NCBI RefSeq assembly: GCF_020251205.1
Contig: NZ_JAIWYX010000003.1
Span: 310,001 to 374,000, forward strand
DNA length: 64,000 nt
From: Arthrobacter sp. M4
GTDB lineage: Bacteria; Actinomycetota; Actinomycetes; Actinomycetales; Micrococcaceae
Reading direction: 5' to 3'
Below are positions 9,001 through 18,396 of the stretch, one piece after another; the stretch's first letter is position 1; every line of letters begins with the position of its first letter. The position numbers were made by a program, and so were the translations under genes. The notes beneath the pieces were generated by a model. The model made no database searches and had not been told where the DNA came from. It worked only from the letters and a program-made list of their open reading frames with translations.

Positions 9001-10758
9001 ATGTCTGAATCCGTTAACTTGCCCGCCCTCGGTGAGAGCGTCACCGAAGGAACCGTCACCCGCTGGCTCAAGCAAGTAGGTGACCGGGTAGAGGTGGACG
9101 AGCCGTTGCTCGAGGTTTCCACCGACAAAGTAGACACTGAAATCCCCTCTCCGATCGCAGGCATCATCGAGGAAATCCTCGTAGCTGAGGACGAGACCGC
9201 CGAGGTTGGCGCTCCGCTTGTGCGCATTGGCGACGGCTCGGGCAGTGCAGCTCCTGCCGCCGAGGCACCTGCCGCCGAACCTGAAGCCCCTGCCGCCGAA
9301 GAAGCTCCGGCAGCGGCCCCGCAGGAATCGGCACCCGAGGCCCCTGCCGCCGAAGCTCCGGCTGCTGAAGCCCCTGCCGCCCCCGCTGGCGAAGGCCACG
9401 AGGTTACGCTGCCCGCCCTGGGTGAGAGCGTTACTGAAGGTACCGTGACCCGCTGGCTCAAGTCCGTTGGCGACAACGTCGAGGTTGACGAACCGCTCCT
9501 TGAGGTTTCCACGGACAAGGTCGACACCGAGATTCCTTCTCCCGTTGCCGGCACGCTGCTTGAAATCCGCGTCAACGAGGACGAAACCGCAGAGGTCGGT
9601 TCTGTGCTCGCCGTCATCGGCTCCGGCGCAGCACCTGCTGCTGCCCCCGCCCCTGCCGCACCGGCCGAATCAGCTCCGGCTCCCGCAGCAGCCCCGGCTC
9701 CTGCTCCTGCCGCTGAAGCAGCACCGGCACCGGCTGCACCTGCCGCACCGGGGGCCGCAGCCCCTGCCCCCTCCGCAGCCCCGGCTGCTCCGGCACCCGC
9801 AGCTGCCCCGGCAGCGCCCGCCGCCGAATCCAACTACGTCACCCCTCTGGTCCGCAAGCTGGCCAACCAGCACGGCATCGACATCGCCAGTGTTTCTGGA
9901 ACCGGCGTCGGTGGACGCATCCGGAAGCAGGACGTCCTCGCAGCGGCAGAGGCAAAGCAAGCGGCTGCAGCCCCTGCCCCGGCGGCCCAGACTGCGGTCC
10001 CCAAGGCGGCACCGGCTCCCGTCGCAGCGTCGTCGCTCCGGGGTACCGTGGAGAAGGCTCCGCGCATCCGCCAGGTCATCGCCCGCCGCATGCGCGAGTC
10101 CCTGGACGTCTCCACGCAGCTGACCCAGGTCCACGAAGTGGACATGACGAAGGTCGCCAAGCTGCGCGACAAGGCCAAGAACTCGTTCCTGGCCCAGAAC
10201 GGCGTCAAGCTGACCTTCCTGCCGTTCATCGCCAAGGCCGTGGCCGAGGCATTGAAGCAGCACCCCAAGCTGAACGCCGCGTACGACGAGGACAAGCAGG
10301 AAATCACGTACCACAACGCCGAACACCTGGCGATCGCTGTGGACACGGAGAAGGGCCTTCTTGTTCCTGTCGTCTCTGACGCCGGCAACCTGAACCTCGC
10401 AGGCCTCGCCTCCAAGATCGCCGACGTTGCCGACCGCACACGCAACGGCAAGATCGGTCCGGACGAGCTCTCCGGTGGTACGTTCAGCATCACAAACATC
10501 GGATCTGTGGGCGCGCTGTTCGACACTCCGATCATCAACCAGCCCCAGGTCGGAATCCTGGGAACCGGTGCGATCGTCAAGCGCCCGGTTGTAGTACAGG
10601 ACGAGAACGGTGACGACTCGATCGCCGTCCGCTCCATGATGTACCTGTCCCTGACGTACGACCACCGACTGGTCGACGGCGCGGACGCAGGCCGCTTCCT
10701 GCAGACCCTCAAGGCGCGCCTCGAAGCCGGCGCATTCGAAGCCGACCTCGGTCTCTAG
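9001..10758 (+). CDS. sucB: Dihydrolipoyllysine acyltransferase E2 with two lipoyl domains
   Basis: The core E2 of a 2-oxo acid dehydrogenase complex. Two nearly identical lipoyl domains (about residues 3-77 and 134-208) each carry the lipoylated Lys in [12 protein letters not shown] (K43 and K173). Long Ala/Pro linkers follow. A peripheral-subunit-binding domain (from [16 protein letters not shown] to GRIRKQDVL) binds E3/E1. The catalytic domain ends with YDHRLVDG, giving H555 and D559. It is usually annotated SucB. In actinobacteria the orthologue (M. tuberculosis DlaT, C. glutamicum AceF) serves pyruvate dehydrogenase as well, so substrate range is inferred. lpdA lies upstream, and lipB and lipA, which install its cofactor, lie about 8 kb downstream. 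Confidence 0.95.
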   Translation: MSESVNLPALGESVTEGTVTRWLKQVGDRVEVDEPLLEVSTDKVDTEIPSPIAGIIEEILVAEDETAEVGAPLVRIGDGSGSAAPAAEAPAAEPEAPAAEEAPAAAPQESAPEAPAAEAPAAEAPAAPAGEGHEVTLPALGESVTEGTVTRWLKSVGDNVEVDEPLLEVSTDKVDTEIPSPVAGTLLEIRVNEDETAEVGSVLAVIGSGAAPAAAPAPAAPAESAPAPAAAPAPAPAAEAAPAPAAPAAPGAAAPAPSAAPAAPAPAAAPAAPAAESNYVTPLVRKLANQHGIDIASVSGTGVGGRIRKQDVLAAAEAKQAAAAPAPAAQTAVPKAAPAPVAASSLRGTVEKAPRIRQVIARRMRESLDVSTQLTQVHEVDMTKVAKLRDKAKNSFLAQNGVKLTFLPFIAKAVAEALKQHPKLNAAYDEDKQEITYHNAEHLAIAVDTEKGLLVPVVSDAGNLNLAGLASKIADVADRTRNGKIGPDELSGGTFSITNIGSVGALFDTPIINQPQVGILGTGAIVKRPVVVQDENGDDSIAVRSMMYLSLTYDHRLVDGADAGRFLQTLKARLEAGAFEADLGL

Positions 10759-10800
10759 GCTGGTCCGCTGGGCGAAAGAAGCTAAGTAACCCTGAAACAC

Positions 10801-10856
10801 ACAACGGCGGGGCATGAACGGGAGGAATTCCTCCCCTTCATGCCCCGCCGTTGTTT
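10801..10856 (+). terminator. Strong intrinsic terminator after the E2 gene
   Basis: A perfect 18-bp outer stem (10801-10818 with 10837-10854) encloses a 16-base self-complementary core (GGGAGGAATTCCTCCC). The stem therefore continues after a single C-C mismatch. It ends in TTGTTT. It is the strongest hairpin in the window. Confidence 0.9.
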
Positions 10857-10951
10857 CACTGCAGGACCAAATGGCCACTCCGCTGCCGGCGTGTGTTGAA
10901 CTTCTCCTGACGGCCAGCGCGGCTTTGCTACAGGACGTAGAACCGTCTGGC

Positions 10952-10957
10952 TACACT
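10952..10957 (+). promoter_or_regulatory. -10 element TACACT, predicted leaderless start
   Basis: TACACT ends 6 bases before the ATG at 10964, which places the transcription start at or next to the start codon. No good -35 is visible. Confidence 0.45.
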
Positions 10958-10963
10958 GAGGGC

Positions 10964-11317
10964 ATGAACATCGTCTACAACGTCATGGTCTTCCTGCACA
11001 TCGTCGGCGCCGCCATGATCATCGGTATCTGGATCGGCAACATGAAGAAGCCGATCGTGCACCCCCGTCAGTTCGATGGTGCCATGACACAGCTCGTCAC
11101 CGGCATCGTGATGATGGGGTTGATCCCGGCCCTCGGCAAGGACGCCAACTACTTCAAGCTTGGCATCAAATTTGCCATCGCCCTTGCTGTCGCCGTTCTG
11201 GCGTTTATCGGCATGCGCCGCTTCAAGAAGGGCGAAGACGTGTCGAAAGGCCTGGCACACGGTGTCGGTGGACTCGCGCTGCTCAACGCCGCCATTGCCA
11301 CGATCTGGGCCGCATAG
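10964..11317 (+). CDS. Small integral membrane protein, unknown function
   Basis: A 117-residue protein with about four predicted membrane helices (residues ~4-24, 42-58, 68-84 and 96-115). The first helix region reads VFLHIVGAAMIIGIW, resembling the His-containing helices of small haem-type or DUF membrane proteins, but I cannot name the family. The frame is open further upstream. The ATG at 10964 is chosen because TACACT ends 6 bases before it, a leaderless arrangement repeated elsewhere in the window. It lies between the E2 terminator and an OsmC gene and is probably monocistronic. Confidence 0.8.
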   Translation: MNIVYNVMVFLHIVGAAMIIGIWIGNMKKPIVHPRQFDGAMTQLVTGIVMMGLIPALGKDANYFKLGIKFAIALAVAVLAFIGMRRFKKGEDVSKGLAHGVGGLALLNAAIATIWAA

Positions 11318-11530
11318 CTTCCTGCGCACCTGAACAGCGCCTGCCCTCCCCCGGCGGGCACTTTCTCTTTTGCCGAACCGTTTGTCCCGGACGACTGCCG
11401 CGAAAGATCGGGTCATAATCCTCCGAGAGCGGACACCCCGTGCATGGTGCCTGCGAAGTACCTAGGATGGAACGCGGTGGCATCCGGCGCCCCGCCGGCT
11501 GCCAATACGCAACGACGCTGAGGAGTGGAC

Positions 11531-11959
11531 ATGGCTACTACACGCACCGCACACACCGTATGGAATGGCAACCTTATCGAAGGAGCCGGCACCACAACCC
11601 TGGACAGCTCGGGCCTAGGAACCTTCGACGTCACCTGGAAAGCACGTTCCGAATCCGCAAACGGCAAGACCAGCCCCGAAGAGCTCATCGCCGCCGCACA
11701 CTCGGCGTGCTACTCCATGGCCTTCAGCAACGGTGTGGCCAACGCAGGTTACACGCCTGAGGAAGTCAACACCAAGGCCGACGTCACTTTCCAGCCGGGC
11801 GAAGGCATCACCGGCATTCATCTGACCCTGGTTGCACGGATCCCCGGGATTTCCGAGGAAGAGTTCCAGAGCCTGGCAGACGACGCCAGGGTCAACTGCC
11901 CGGTTTCTGGCGCCCTCAAGGCAACCCCCATCACCCTGGACGCCACACTCGCCTCCTAG
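11531..11959 (+). CDS. OsmC family peroxiredoxin
   Basis: A 142-residue OsmC/Ohr-family thiol peroxidase that reduces organic hydroperoxides. The two conserved cysteines are present: C60 in ELIAAAHSACYSMAFS and C123 in NCPVSGALK. The AAHSACYSMA form fits the OsmC branch rather than Ohr. The start is the ATG at 11531, preceded by GAGGAG. In this fold the two Cys and a conserved Glu/Arg form the active site at a dimer interface. The gene converges on the tricorn protease gene, with a shared terminator between them. It is likely a general stress gene. Confidence 0.92.
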   Translation: MATTRTAHTVWNGNLIEGAGTTTLDSSGLGTFDVTWKARSESANGKTSPEELIAAAHSACYSMAFSNGVANAGYTPEEVNTKADVTFQPGEGITGIHLTLVARIPGISEEEFQSLADDARVNCPVSGALKATPITLDATLAS

Positions 11960-12003
11960 TAGCGGGACAGCTGCTTCCCGTCGGCGGTCCCGGCAGAGAA
12001 GCA

Positions 12004-12050
12004 AAGGACCCCTGCCACCGCCTTTGCAGCGGTGACAGGGGTCCTCTTTG
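12004..12050. terminator. Bidirectional terminator between OsmC and tricorn genes
   Basis: A long stem: AAGGACCCCTG then CACCGC on the left pairs with GCGGTG then CAGGGGTCCTT-like sequence on the right, with one mismatch, followed by CTTTGTTT. It lies between two convergent genes and can serve both strands. Confidence 0.85.
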
Positions 12051-12058
12051 TTTGAGCG

Positions 12059-15000
12059 TCAGCGGGCCTGCGGGCGGGCAGGCAGCGGGGCCGGACGCAG
12101 GTTACGGTAGCCCTCGCGCAGAGGGGGGCGGTCCGTGGGCAGTTCCTGGATCATCTCCCTAAGTGCCCCAATGCCATATTCAAGCTGGGGATCGATTCCA
12201 GCCGCGTAGGCGTGGGGCGGGAACGAGACATGGATATCGGGTTCGACGCCGAAGTTCTCAACATCCCAGCCGACTCCGCCGGCAAACCACGTGGCATATC
12301 GCGGCTGCGTCACGCCGGTACCGTCCGCGAGCGCAAACCGGTTGTCAATGCCAACAACTCCGCCCCAGGTACGGGTACCGATGACCGGTCCGATGCCCCG
12401 AAGCTTTGAAACCTGGGTGATGATGTCGCCGTCGGACCCGGCAAACTCGTCCGAGAGGATGACCACTGGGCCGCGCGGGGCGTGATGCGGGTAGGTACGT
12501 GGCTTTTCGCCTCGCGGCATGCTCCACCCGGTCACCTTGCGGCCAATGAGCTCAGCTACCAGTTGCGAGGTGTGTCCACCGCGGTTGCGGCGTACGTCGA
12601 CGATCAGTCCGTCAAGGGATGTTTCGGTGTCCAAGTCGCGGTGCAGCTGGGCCCAGCCGTTGGCGAGCATGTCAGGTACGTGCAGGTAACCGAAACGCCC
12701 GGCCGATGCCTCTCGGACAGTCCGACGGTTGGCGTGCACCCAGTCCTGGTAGCGCAGGCGTTCCTCGTCTTTGACGGGAACTACAGCGATCCGTCGCTGC
12801 CGTCCGGCGGCCTCACCGTGTGCCGGACCATTCAGAATGGTAAGTTCCACCGTGCGGTTGGCAGCGCCAACCAACTGCATGGCCGGGGACCGCTCTGCGG
12901 AAAGCTCGACGCCGTCGATCGCCAACAGGACGTCCCCCGCCTTCGCGTCTGCGCCGGGGCGGGCCAGCGGCGATGTAGCAAGGGGGTCGGAGGACTCGCT
13001 GGCAAGAACGCGCGTAATCTGCCAGCCGGCCGGGGTCAGCTCGATGTCGGCACCGAGGCGCCCTTGCCCGTTGCTACCGGGTTCAGTCACTGCGGCGGGC
13101 CTTACGTAGGCGTGCGAAGTCCCCAGTTCACCGTGCAGTTCCCAGAGCAGGTCAACCAGGTCGTCATGGGATCCGAGCCTGTCCACCAGCGGACGGTAGC
13201 GTCGATAGACGGAGTCCCAGTCCTGGCCCGCCATGTCTTCTGTCCAGAAAAAGTCCCTTTGGAGACGCCATGCCTCGTCAAAGGCCTGCCCCCAAACCTT
13301 GAGCGGATCGAGAATGACGCGGATGCGGTTTAGCTCGACCTTTACGACGTCGCCCGAATCTTCATCAGCCTTTGAGGCAGCCGGGACGGCAGTCACCTGC
13401 TTGTCCAGGACATAAACCACCTTGCAGCCGTCCGCCGAGACACGATAGCGATCCACGGCTGGCACGAGCGTGGTCTGCTTGCGCTTGGCAATGTCGTATC
13501 TCACCAGCGCGGGCGGCTGGTTCTTGTCTTCCAAGGAGCCGCGGCCTTCGCCGGTCACCCCGGACAGCGGCGTATCCAGCCAGAGCAATGCTCCGTCGGT
13601 CACCGAGAGCGACGAGTAGTTGCCTTGCGGGACCGGAACTCCGATAACCCTGTGCGCGAGCCCCTCGGCGTCGATTCGTACCTCTGGGACGGACTTGCCT
13701 GCAGTGTCGTCAACTCCCGCAACCGGAGACTTGGCGGCCTCGGCACCGACGTCGTAGACCTCCGGACCGAAGGGGGATGTGGTGTCAGCCGTGAGCGCAA
13801 TGAGGTACGGCTTGATGGGACTCGGGAAGGCCAGATCAAAGGCATGGCCGTCATACACAGGGTCGAAACTTCGATTGGACAGGAAGGCGATGAATTTGCC
13901 GTCGCGAGTAAACGCGGCGGACTCATCGCAGAAGCGGCCGTCCGTTACATCGATGATTCCCTCCTGTGGCGCTGCCGGACGCATGGTGCGCAACCTGCTG
14001 CGGGAACCGAACGCGGTCACGGGCTCCGACCAAAGGAGCCACTGGGAGTCCGGGGACCAGGCAAGGCCTTGGATGGTCCCTTCGCCCGCGCTTGTCAGCA
14101 GGCTCACGCCACCACCATCCACGGATGCCATTAGGACGTCGCCAAAGGCGGTCCCTATGGCCAGCCAGCGTCCATCCGGGCTGGGCTCGAGCGAAGTTAC
14201 GCGGGAAGGCCCTGGCACCTCCATGCAGACGGCGTCGCTGGGTGCTTTACCCGATTCGGTGGCCAGCCTTCCAGCAGCATCGGCGGCCACACTGACGGCG
14301 TCGTGGCGTGCGGCCGGAACCGCCACGTTCGTTGTGGTTGGCTCCGCTCCGGCGACGGTGGAAGCGGCGACCGGACGCGGCAATTCCTCTGCTGGCACCT
14401 CCGAGGGCCGGGAAGGTGTCGGTACGTAGGTGGTGCGCACCTGCACGTCCCCAACAATCGCCCTGACATAAACGGATTCGACGCCATCATGGTCGGCTAC
14501 ATACGCGATGCGACCGCCGGCCATGGGCCTGGGGAGCCGCGCCCTTACACCGGGAGTGGCCTCGACAACACGGGATGGACCATCCTTGTGCCGCAGCCAG
14601 TGGATGGTGCCGTGCGACTCGACGGCACTGGCAGTTCCCGTAGCGCCCGGGACTACTTCGCCCAGGTGGGACTGGACTTTGAGCGGCGCGGGGCGGCGCC
14701 CTTGTGAAGCCGATCCCAACTCAACGGGGATCCGTACAGCCTCGGCATCCAGCGATTGCAGCAGCCAGATTTCGCCAGCCGATTCAAAGACAATTCGGCG
14801 GCCATCCGTGGCGGCGTGCCGCACGTAGAAATCCTCATGGTCTGTGTGCCGCCGGAGCTCACTGCCATCCGGAAGAACTGAGTAGAGGTTGCCGTGGCCT
14901 TCGTGATCGGACAGGAACGCAATCCGGCCGTCCACCCACATGGGGTCCGTCAGGTTGCCCTCGAGCTCGGGAACGAGTTGCACAAACTCCCCGTTGCCAT

Positions 15001-15535
15001 CCGCATCAATCCACATCTTTCCTGATGTGCCTCCGCGGTATCTCTTCCACCATGCCGGCTCCCTGGAAAGCACACTCGCGATGACAACTGGGCGCTCATC
15101 TCCGATTACGGGACCAAAGGAGACCGACTCCACGGGGCCAAATGGCAACTCGGCGGCCCAGCCGCCGTCGACGGGAAGACTGTAGGCGAACGTGTGGCGG
15201 CTATCTGCCTGCTGGAATGCGCTGGTTACCACAATGTCGCCTGATGCCGTGAAGCCCTTGACACGAGTACTGGAGTGGCCGAAGTAAGTGAGCTGACGGT
15301 AGTCGCCCCCATCCACGCTGGCAGTTACCACTTCCGGCGCGGTGCCTTGGACAGCTGTCCACACAATACGCGTCCCGTCCGGCGTAAACCGGGGATTCCG
15401 GGCGGGTACTTGTTGCGAAGATACGCGCCACGCACGGCCGCCTCCGAGAGGCGCGATCCAGACGTCGTCTTCGGCCACGAACGTGACCAGGTCCCCATAA
15501 ACATGCGGGTATCGGAAGTAGCTCGAGGAGGTCAT
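12059..15535 (-). CDS. Tricorn-type S41 protease
   Basis: A large (1158-residue) tricorn protease homologue, a cytosolic peptidase that cuts oligopeptides such as proteasome products. The N-terminal half is a WD40-like beta-propeller region with repeated DG-containing blades (for example EDDVWIAPLGGGRAWRVS). The C-terminal half has the C1 domain (LDPLKVWGQAFDEAWRLQRD), His808 in LGTSHAYV, a PDZ domain (LARPGADAKAGDVLLAIDG) and the C2 domain with nucleophile Ser1034 in DEFAGSDGD. The frame is open 78 codons further upstream. The ATG at 15535 is chosen because TATGAT lies 6 bases before it and translation there begins MTSSSYFRYPHVYGD, as in the family. Confidence 0.93.
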   Translation of the reverse strand: MTSSSYFRYPHVYGDLVTFVAEDDVWIAPLGGGRAWRVSSQQVPARNPRFTPDGTRIVWTAVQGTAPEVVTASVDGGDYRQLTYFGHSSTRVKGFTASGDIVVTSAFQQADSRHTFAYSLPVDGGWAAELPFGPVESVSFGPVIGDERPVVIASVLSREPAWWKRYRGGTSGKMWIDADGNGEFVQLVPELEGNLTDPMWVDGRIAFLSDHEGHGNLYSVLPDGSELRRHTDHEDFYVRHAATDGRRIVFESAGEIWLLQSLDAEAVRIPVELGSASQGRRPAPLKVQSHLGEVVPGATGTASAVESHGTIHWLRHKDGPSRVVEATPGVRARLPRPMAGGRIAYVADHDGVESVYVRAIVGDVQVRTTYVPTPSRPSEVPAEELPRPVAASTVAGAEPTTTNVAVPAARHDAVSVAADAAGRLATESGKAPSDAVCMEVPGPSRVTSLEPSPDGRWLAIGTAFGDVLMASVDGGGVSLLTSAGEGTIQGLAWSPDSQWLLWSEPVTAFGSRSRLRTMRPAAPQEGIIDVTDGRFCDESAAFTRDGKFIAFLSNRSFDPVYDGHAFDLAFPSPIKPYLIALTADTTSPFGPEVYDVGAEAAKSPVAGVDDTAGKSVPEVRIDAEGLAHRVIGVPVPQGNYSSLSVTDGALLWLDTPLSGVTGEGRGSLEDKNQPPALVRYDIAKRKQTTLVPAVDRYRVSADGCKVVYVLDKQVTAVPAASKADEDSGDVVKVELNRIRVILDPLKVWGQAFDEAWRLQRDFFWTEDMAGQDWDSVYRRYRPLVDRLGSHDDLVDLLWELHGELGTSHAYVRPAAVTEPGSNGQGRLGADIELTPAGWQITRVLASESSDPLATSPLARPGADAKAGDVLLAIDGVELSAERSPAMQLVGAANRTVELTILNGPAHGEAAGRQRRIAVVPVKDEERLRYQDWVHANRRTVREASAGRFGYLHVPDMLANGWAQLHRDLDTETSLDGLIVDVRRNRGGHTSQLVAELIGRKVTGWSMPRGEKPRTYPHHAPRGPVVILSDEFAGSDGDIITQVSKLRGIGPVIGTRTWGGVVGIDNRFALADGTGVTQPRYATWFAGGVGWDVENFGVEPDIHVSFPPHAYAAGIDPQLEYGIGALREMIQELPTDRPPLREGYRNLRPAPLPARPQAR

Positions 15536-15541
15536 TGTTCG

Positions 15542-15547
15542 ATCATA
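15542..15547 (-). promoter_or_regulatory. -10 element TATGAT of the tricorn gene, predicted leaderless
   Basis: TATGAT on the minus strand ends 6 bases before the ATG at 15535. No ribosome site is visible. Transcription would start at the ATG. Confidence 0.5.
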
Positions 15548-15608
15548 GTCAAGACTCGCGCATGCCCTGCCTGGCACCCCGTGCGGGCGCCACATGGTGA
15601 GATGGACC

Positions 15609-16538
15609 ATGAGAATCGTGGTTGCGGGAGCCTCCGGACTTATTGGTTCAGCACTCGCGTCGCGGCTTGCCGCCAACGGGCACGACGTCGTCCGGCTGGT
15701 TCGCCGGCCTCCCACTTCGGCGGGGGAATCCTTTTGGAATCCCGACACCCAGGTTTTGGACCCCGCCATCCTCGACGGTGCCGACGCAGTGGTGAATCTC
15801 TGTGGAGCAGGAATCGGCGACCGCCCGTGGACCCGCGGTCGCCTGCGAACGCTCGTGGACTCCCGGCTTCACCCAACCCGGACGTTGACCAGCGCAATGC
15901 GGAAACTGGCCAATCCGCCCGCCGTCTTCCTCAGCCAGTCCGCGTCGGGTTATTACGGGACAGGGCACGGAAAGCAAACGCCAGGCCGAGCCGGACATGC
16001 CTCCAGCGTCCTCCCCCAGTTGCGGGAAAACGCCCCAGCCGGTGAGGGAGTTTTGGCGCGGCTTTGCGTGGATTGGGAAAAAGCGGCCCGTACGGCGCCT
16101 CTCGGTGTTCGCGTCATCACACCCAGGACGGGCGTTGTCCTCAGCCGTTCGGGCGGTGCTCTTGGCCGACTTATGCCACTGCTCAGAGCCGGTCTCGGTG
16201 GTCCCTTGGGCAACGGGCTTCAGCACTGGCCTTGGATCACCCTGGATGATGAAACGGCCGCGCTCGAGTTCTTGCTGACCGCCGATCTTGAGGGTCCGGT
16301 GAATGTGTGCGCGCCTGAGCTGGCTGATGTCAACGCGATCATTTTCGCCATCGCCTCTGCTCTCAGGCGCCCTGCCCTTTTCCGCATGCCTGCCCCACTC
16401 TTGAAACTCGCTATGGGCCATTTGGCCGACGAGCTCATCCTGGCAGACCAGCCGCTTGACTCGGCACTCCTGGCGTCAGCAGGCTTCGCCTGGACTCATC
16501 CGACTCTGCAGGACGCGGCGCGTTGGCTGGCTGGGTGA
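15609..16538 (+). CDS. TIGR01777 family epimerase-like protein (SDR superfamily)
   Basis: A 309-residue atypical short-chain dehydrogenase related to YfcH/SDR39U1. The N-terminal nucleotide-binding loop is VVAGASGLIGSALASRL (G-x-x-G-x-x-G). The family markers are VVNLCGAGIGDRPWT, SQSASGYYG and the C-terminal FAWTHPTLQDAARWL. The enzymatic reaction is not known for bacterial members. M. tuberculosis Rv2216 occupies the same position between the E2 gene and lipB. The segment after SGYYG is longer than usual, with about a dozen extra residues before the APAGEG that normally follows. The ATG at 15609 is chosen because it directly precedes the Rossmann motif. Confidence 0.9.
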   Translation: MRIVVAGASGLIGSALASRLAANGHDVVRLVRRPPTSAGESFWNPDTQVLDPAILDGADAVVNLCGAGIGDRPWTRGRLRTLVDSRLHPTRTLTSAMRKLANPPAVFLSQSASGYYGTGHGKQTPGRAGHASSVLPQLRENAPAGEGVLARLCVDWEKAARTAPLGVRVITPRTGVVLSRSGGALGRLMPLLRAGLGGPLGNGLQHWPWITLDDETAALEFLLTADLEGPVNVCAPELADVNAIIFAIASALRRPALFRMPAPLLKLAMGHLADELILADQPLDSALLASAGFAWTHPTLQDAARWLAG

Positions 16539-16570
16539 GGTGGACGACCAGTGCAAGAAATGGCTCGCAC

Positions 16571-18256
16571 TCAGTCAGGTGTCCGAATCTCCGTTATTCG
16601 CCAGGCACCTTCGTGGCGCTTCAAGCTGAGGTCAAGCAGCTGCGCTTCGGATGCAGGCTTTGTCCGAACGATGGCGCCGGATTTCGTACGCTCCTGGTAG
16701 GCGGACGATGAGCTAAGCACCCTGACAGTTGCCGCATCGGCAGTTCCTCCCTGCCTCAATTCGGCGGTGCTGATGACAGTCGCGAAACCCTCCAGCATCA
16801 CGCCTGCCTCCGTGAGCTCTGCCCCCAATCGTTCGTCCGAAATGGCCGCCGGGGAACCCGCGACCGTCACCTGGGTCAACAGCGCAACGGATCCGGTCCG
16901 CAACGCCTGGGACCGTAAAGCGGCCAACCCACGGACCGCTTCCACTGGGTCCTGGGAGCCGAGTTGCCCAGCGACCTTGGCGGGCACGTCATTGCCAGGG
17001 TCAACCGTGGCGGCAGGGACGGCCGGCACGATGTGCGGCATCGAACCTGTGGCTAGCGCCACGCCTACCCCAAGGATTGCCACGACGGGCAGACACACAA
17101 GGAGCGCCCTCCGGAGCGCCGGATTGCCTCGGTCGCCCGCGGCAAAATCGGCTGTCTGGACCGGGTGTTTTGGTGCCTCGTTCCTTCCCGCCCCTATTGA
17201 CTGGAAGCGACTTGACTGGAAGCGACGGGGCAAGCGAGGCGTCAGGCCATGGGCAGGTCCAATGGAGGCCCTGACCGAACGGCAAAGACCACGGACAATA
17301 TTTAGGCGTTTGCGGCGCTCCGGGCTTCTCATCGTCAGCAGTTCTGGCATGACACTGGGGTGCACGGAACCGTACAAGTCCACCGGCTCCGGGGCAGCAC
17401 AACGGAAAACCGCCCGGGCAAATTCGGCAGCCGTCGGGCGTTCGCTTACATCGGCGTGCAGCCCGGCTTCCAAGACGACGGCAAGGCTCGGCGGAACTTC
17501 CGGGACCAAAAGCGTCAAGGGCGGCCGGCCCCTCGCCTCCTCTGGCGGTGTGCCGGTCAGCATAAACCAGCCCAGTGCCGCCAAAGAGTACAAGTCACGG
17601 GCCGGCTGCAGCGAGGAGCCGTCCGCGGGCTCCTGAGGATCCATGAAGCCTCCTGTGCCCGCAAACTCTTGCTGCGGGTCCCCCACCATCCTCCCGAGGC
17701 CGAGGTCTGACAGAATCGGTTTGCCTTGACCGGTGAGCAGCACGTTTCCGGGAGACACGTCTCCGTGTACCGTTCCTCGCTGATGAAGGTAGGACAGGAC
17801 CTGCGCCATAGGTATAAGCACGGTGACGGCCTCGCCCACGGCCAGCCGCCCTCGAGACCGTACGAGTTGGCCCAGGGACCCCCCGGCGGCGTAGTCCATA
17901 ACTAAGCCAATAGTTTCGCCCTCTGGAAATATCACCGGGATAAGGTCATGGACGCCTATCAGGTGTTCATGACTTTCGGAACTGAGCCGGATTTCGCGGC
18001 GCACGGCGTCTGCGTCCAGGCCGGCGCCCGGCTGCAGGCACTTCACCGCGAACAGCGCCCCATCCCGTTCACTTCGCGCAAGCCATACGACGGCCGAGGA
18101 GCCCCGCCCTAGTTCACGGACCGGCGTCAGGCCGCCAAAGGTGGGAATGCCGACGTCGACCGCTGTGTCGGCGTCGACCGTCACTGGCCGTGGAGCCGCC
18201 GCATGCCGCCCATGGCGCCCGGGCCGGCCGCCACGGGCGGTGTCTCGATAATCCAT
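16571..18256 (-). CDS. Membrane-anchored serine/threonine protein kinase with HGD catalytic loop
   Basis: A 561-residue Hanks-type kinase. The kinase domain is at about residues 43-290: glycine loop ELGRGSSAVV (48-57), ATP-anchoring Lys72 (AVKCL), catalytic loop VHGDVSPGN (D166, N171), DLG in place of DFG (D184), and D221 in DLYSLAALGW. A basic juxtamembrane segment follows, then one transmembrane helix (LLVCLPVVAILGVGVAL) and an extracellular domain of about 150 residues with no PASTA motif, so the sensed ligand is unknown. HGD replaces the usual HRD, so this is a non-RD kinase that may not need activation-loop phosphorylation. The ATG at 18256 is chosen over an upstream start for lack of support there. 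It converges with the TIGR01777 gene. Confidence 0.88.
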   Translation of the reverse strand: MDYRDTARGGRPGRHGRHAAAPRPVTVDADTAVDVGIPTFGGLTPVRELGRGSSAVVWLARSERDGALFAVKCLQPGAGLDADAVRREIRLSSESHEHLIGVHDLIPVIFPEGETIGLVMDYAAGGSLGQLVRSRGRLAVGEAVTVLIPMAQVLSYLHQRGTVHGDVSPGNVLLTGQGKPILSDLGLGRMVGDPQQEFAGTGGFMDPQEPADGSSLQPARDLYSLAALGWFMLTGTPPEEARGRPPLTLLVPEVPPSLAVVLEAGLHADVSERPTAAEFARAVFRCAAPEPVDLYGSVHPSVMPELLTMRSPERRKRLNIVRGLCRSVRASIGPAHGLTPRLPRRFQSSRFQSIGAGRNEAPKHPVQTADFAAGDRGNPALRRALLVCLPVVAILGVGVALATGSMPHIVPAVPAATVDPGNDVPAKVAGQLGSQDPVEAVRGLAALRSQALRTGSVALLTQVTVAGSPAAISDERLGAELTEAGVMLEGFATVISTAELRQGGTADAATVRVLSSSSAYQERTKSGAIVRTKPASEAQLLDLSLKRHEGAWRITEIRTPD

Positions 18257-18383
18257 GCCCCAGATTCTTGCCGATCGGGCGCAGCAGGGACAGAAGTTAT
18301 CCACAGCTACGCAGGGCGATCAGGACGAACCGAACGTGACTGAGAGCTTGGCCACAAAATCCGGCCCCGCGCGGCAGTAGGTC

Positions 18384-18389
18384 TAAGCT
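18384..18389 (+). promoter_or_regulatory. -10 element TAAGCT of lipB, predicted leaderless
   Basis: TAAGCT ends 7 bases before the lipB ATG. No ribosome site lies between them. Confidence 0.45.
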
Positions 18390-18396
18390 TGAACCC

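Noticed and set aside
8862..9833. A 323-codon Ala/Gly/Ser-rich open frame opposite the E2 gene
   Set aside because: It is the mirror of the Ala/Pro-rich linker and lipoyl domains of the E2 gene; the composition is that of antisense to GCN codons and there is no ribosome site.
9001..9840. DNA repeats within the E2 gene that might be a satellite or recombination array
   Set aside because: They reflect two homologous lipoyl domains and Ala/Pro linkers in one conserved protein, normal for this enzyme.
12482..13333. A 283-codon plus-strand frame inside the tricorn gene
   Set aside because: The minus strand codes for the conserved PDZ and C1 domains there; the plus frame is a shadow.
15536..15769. 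A 78-codon N-terminal extension of the tricorn protein
   Set aside because: The sequence is low in family similarity and overlaps the divergent TIGR01777 gene; the inner ATG matches the family start and has a -10 at 6 bases.
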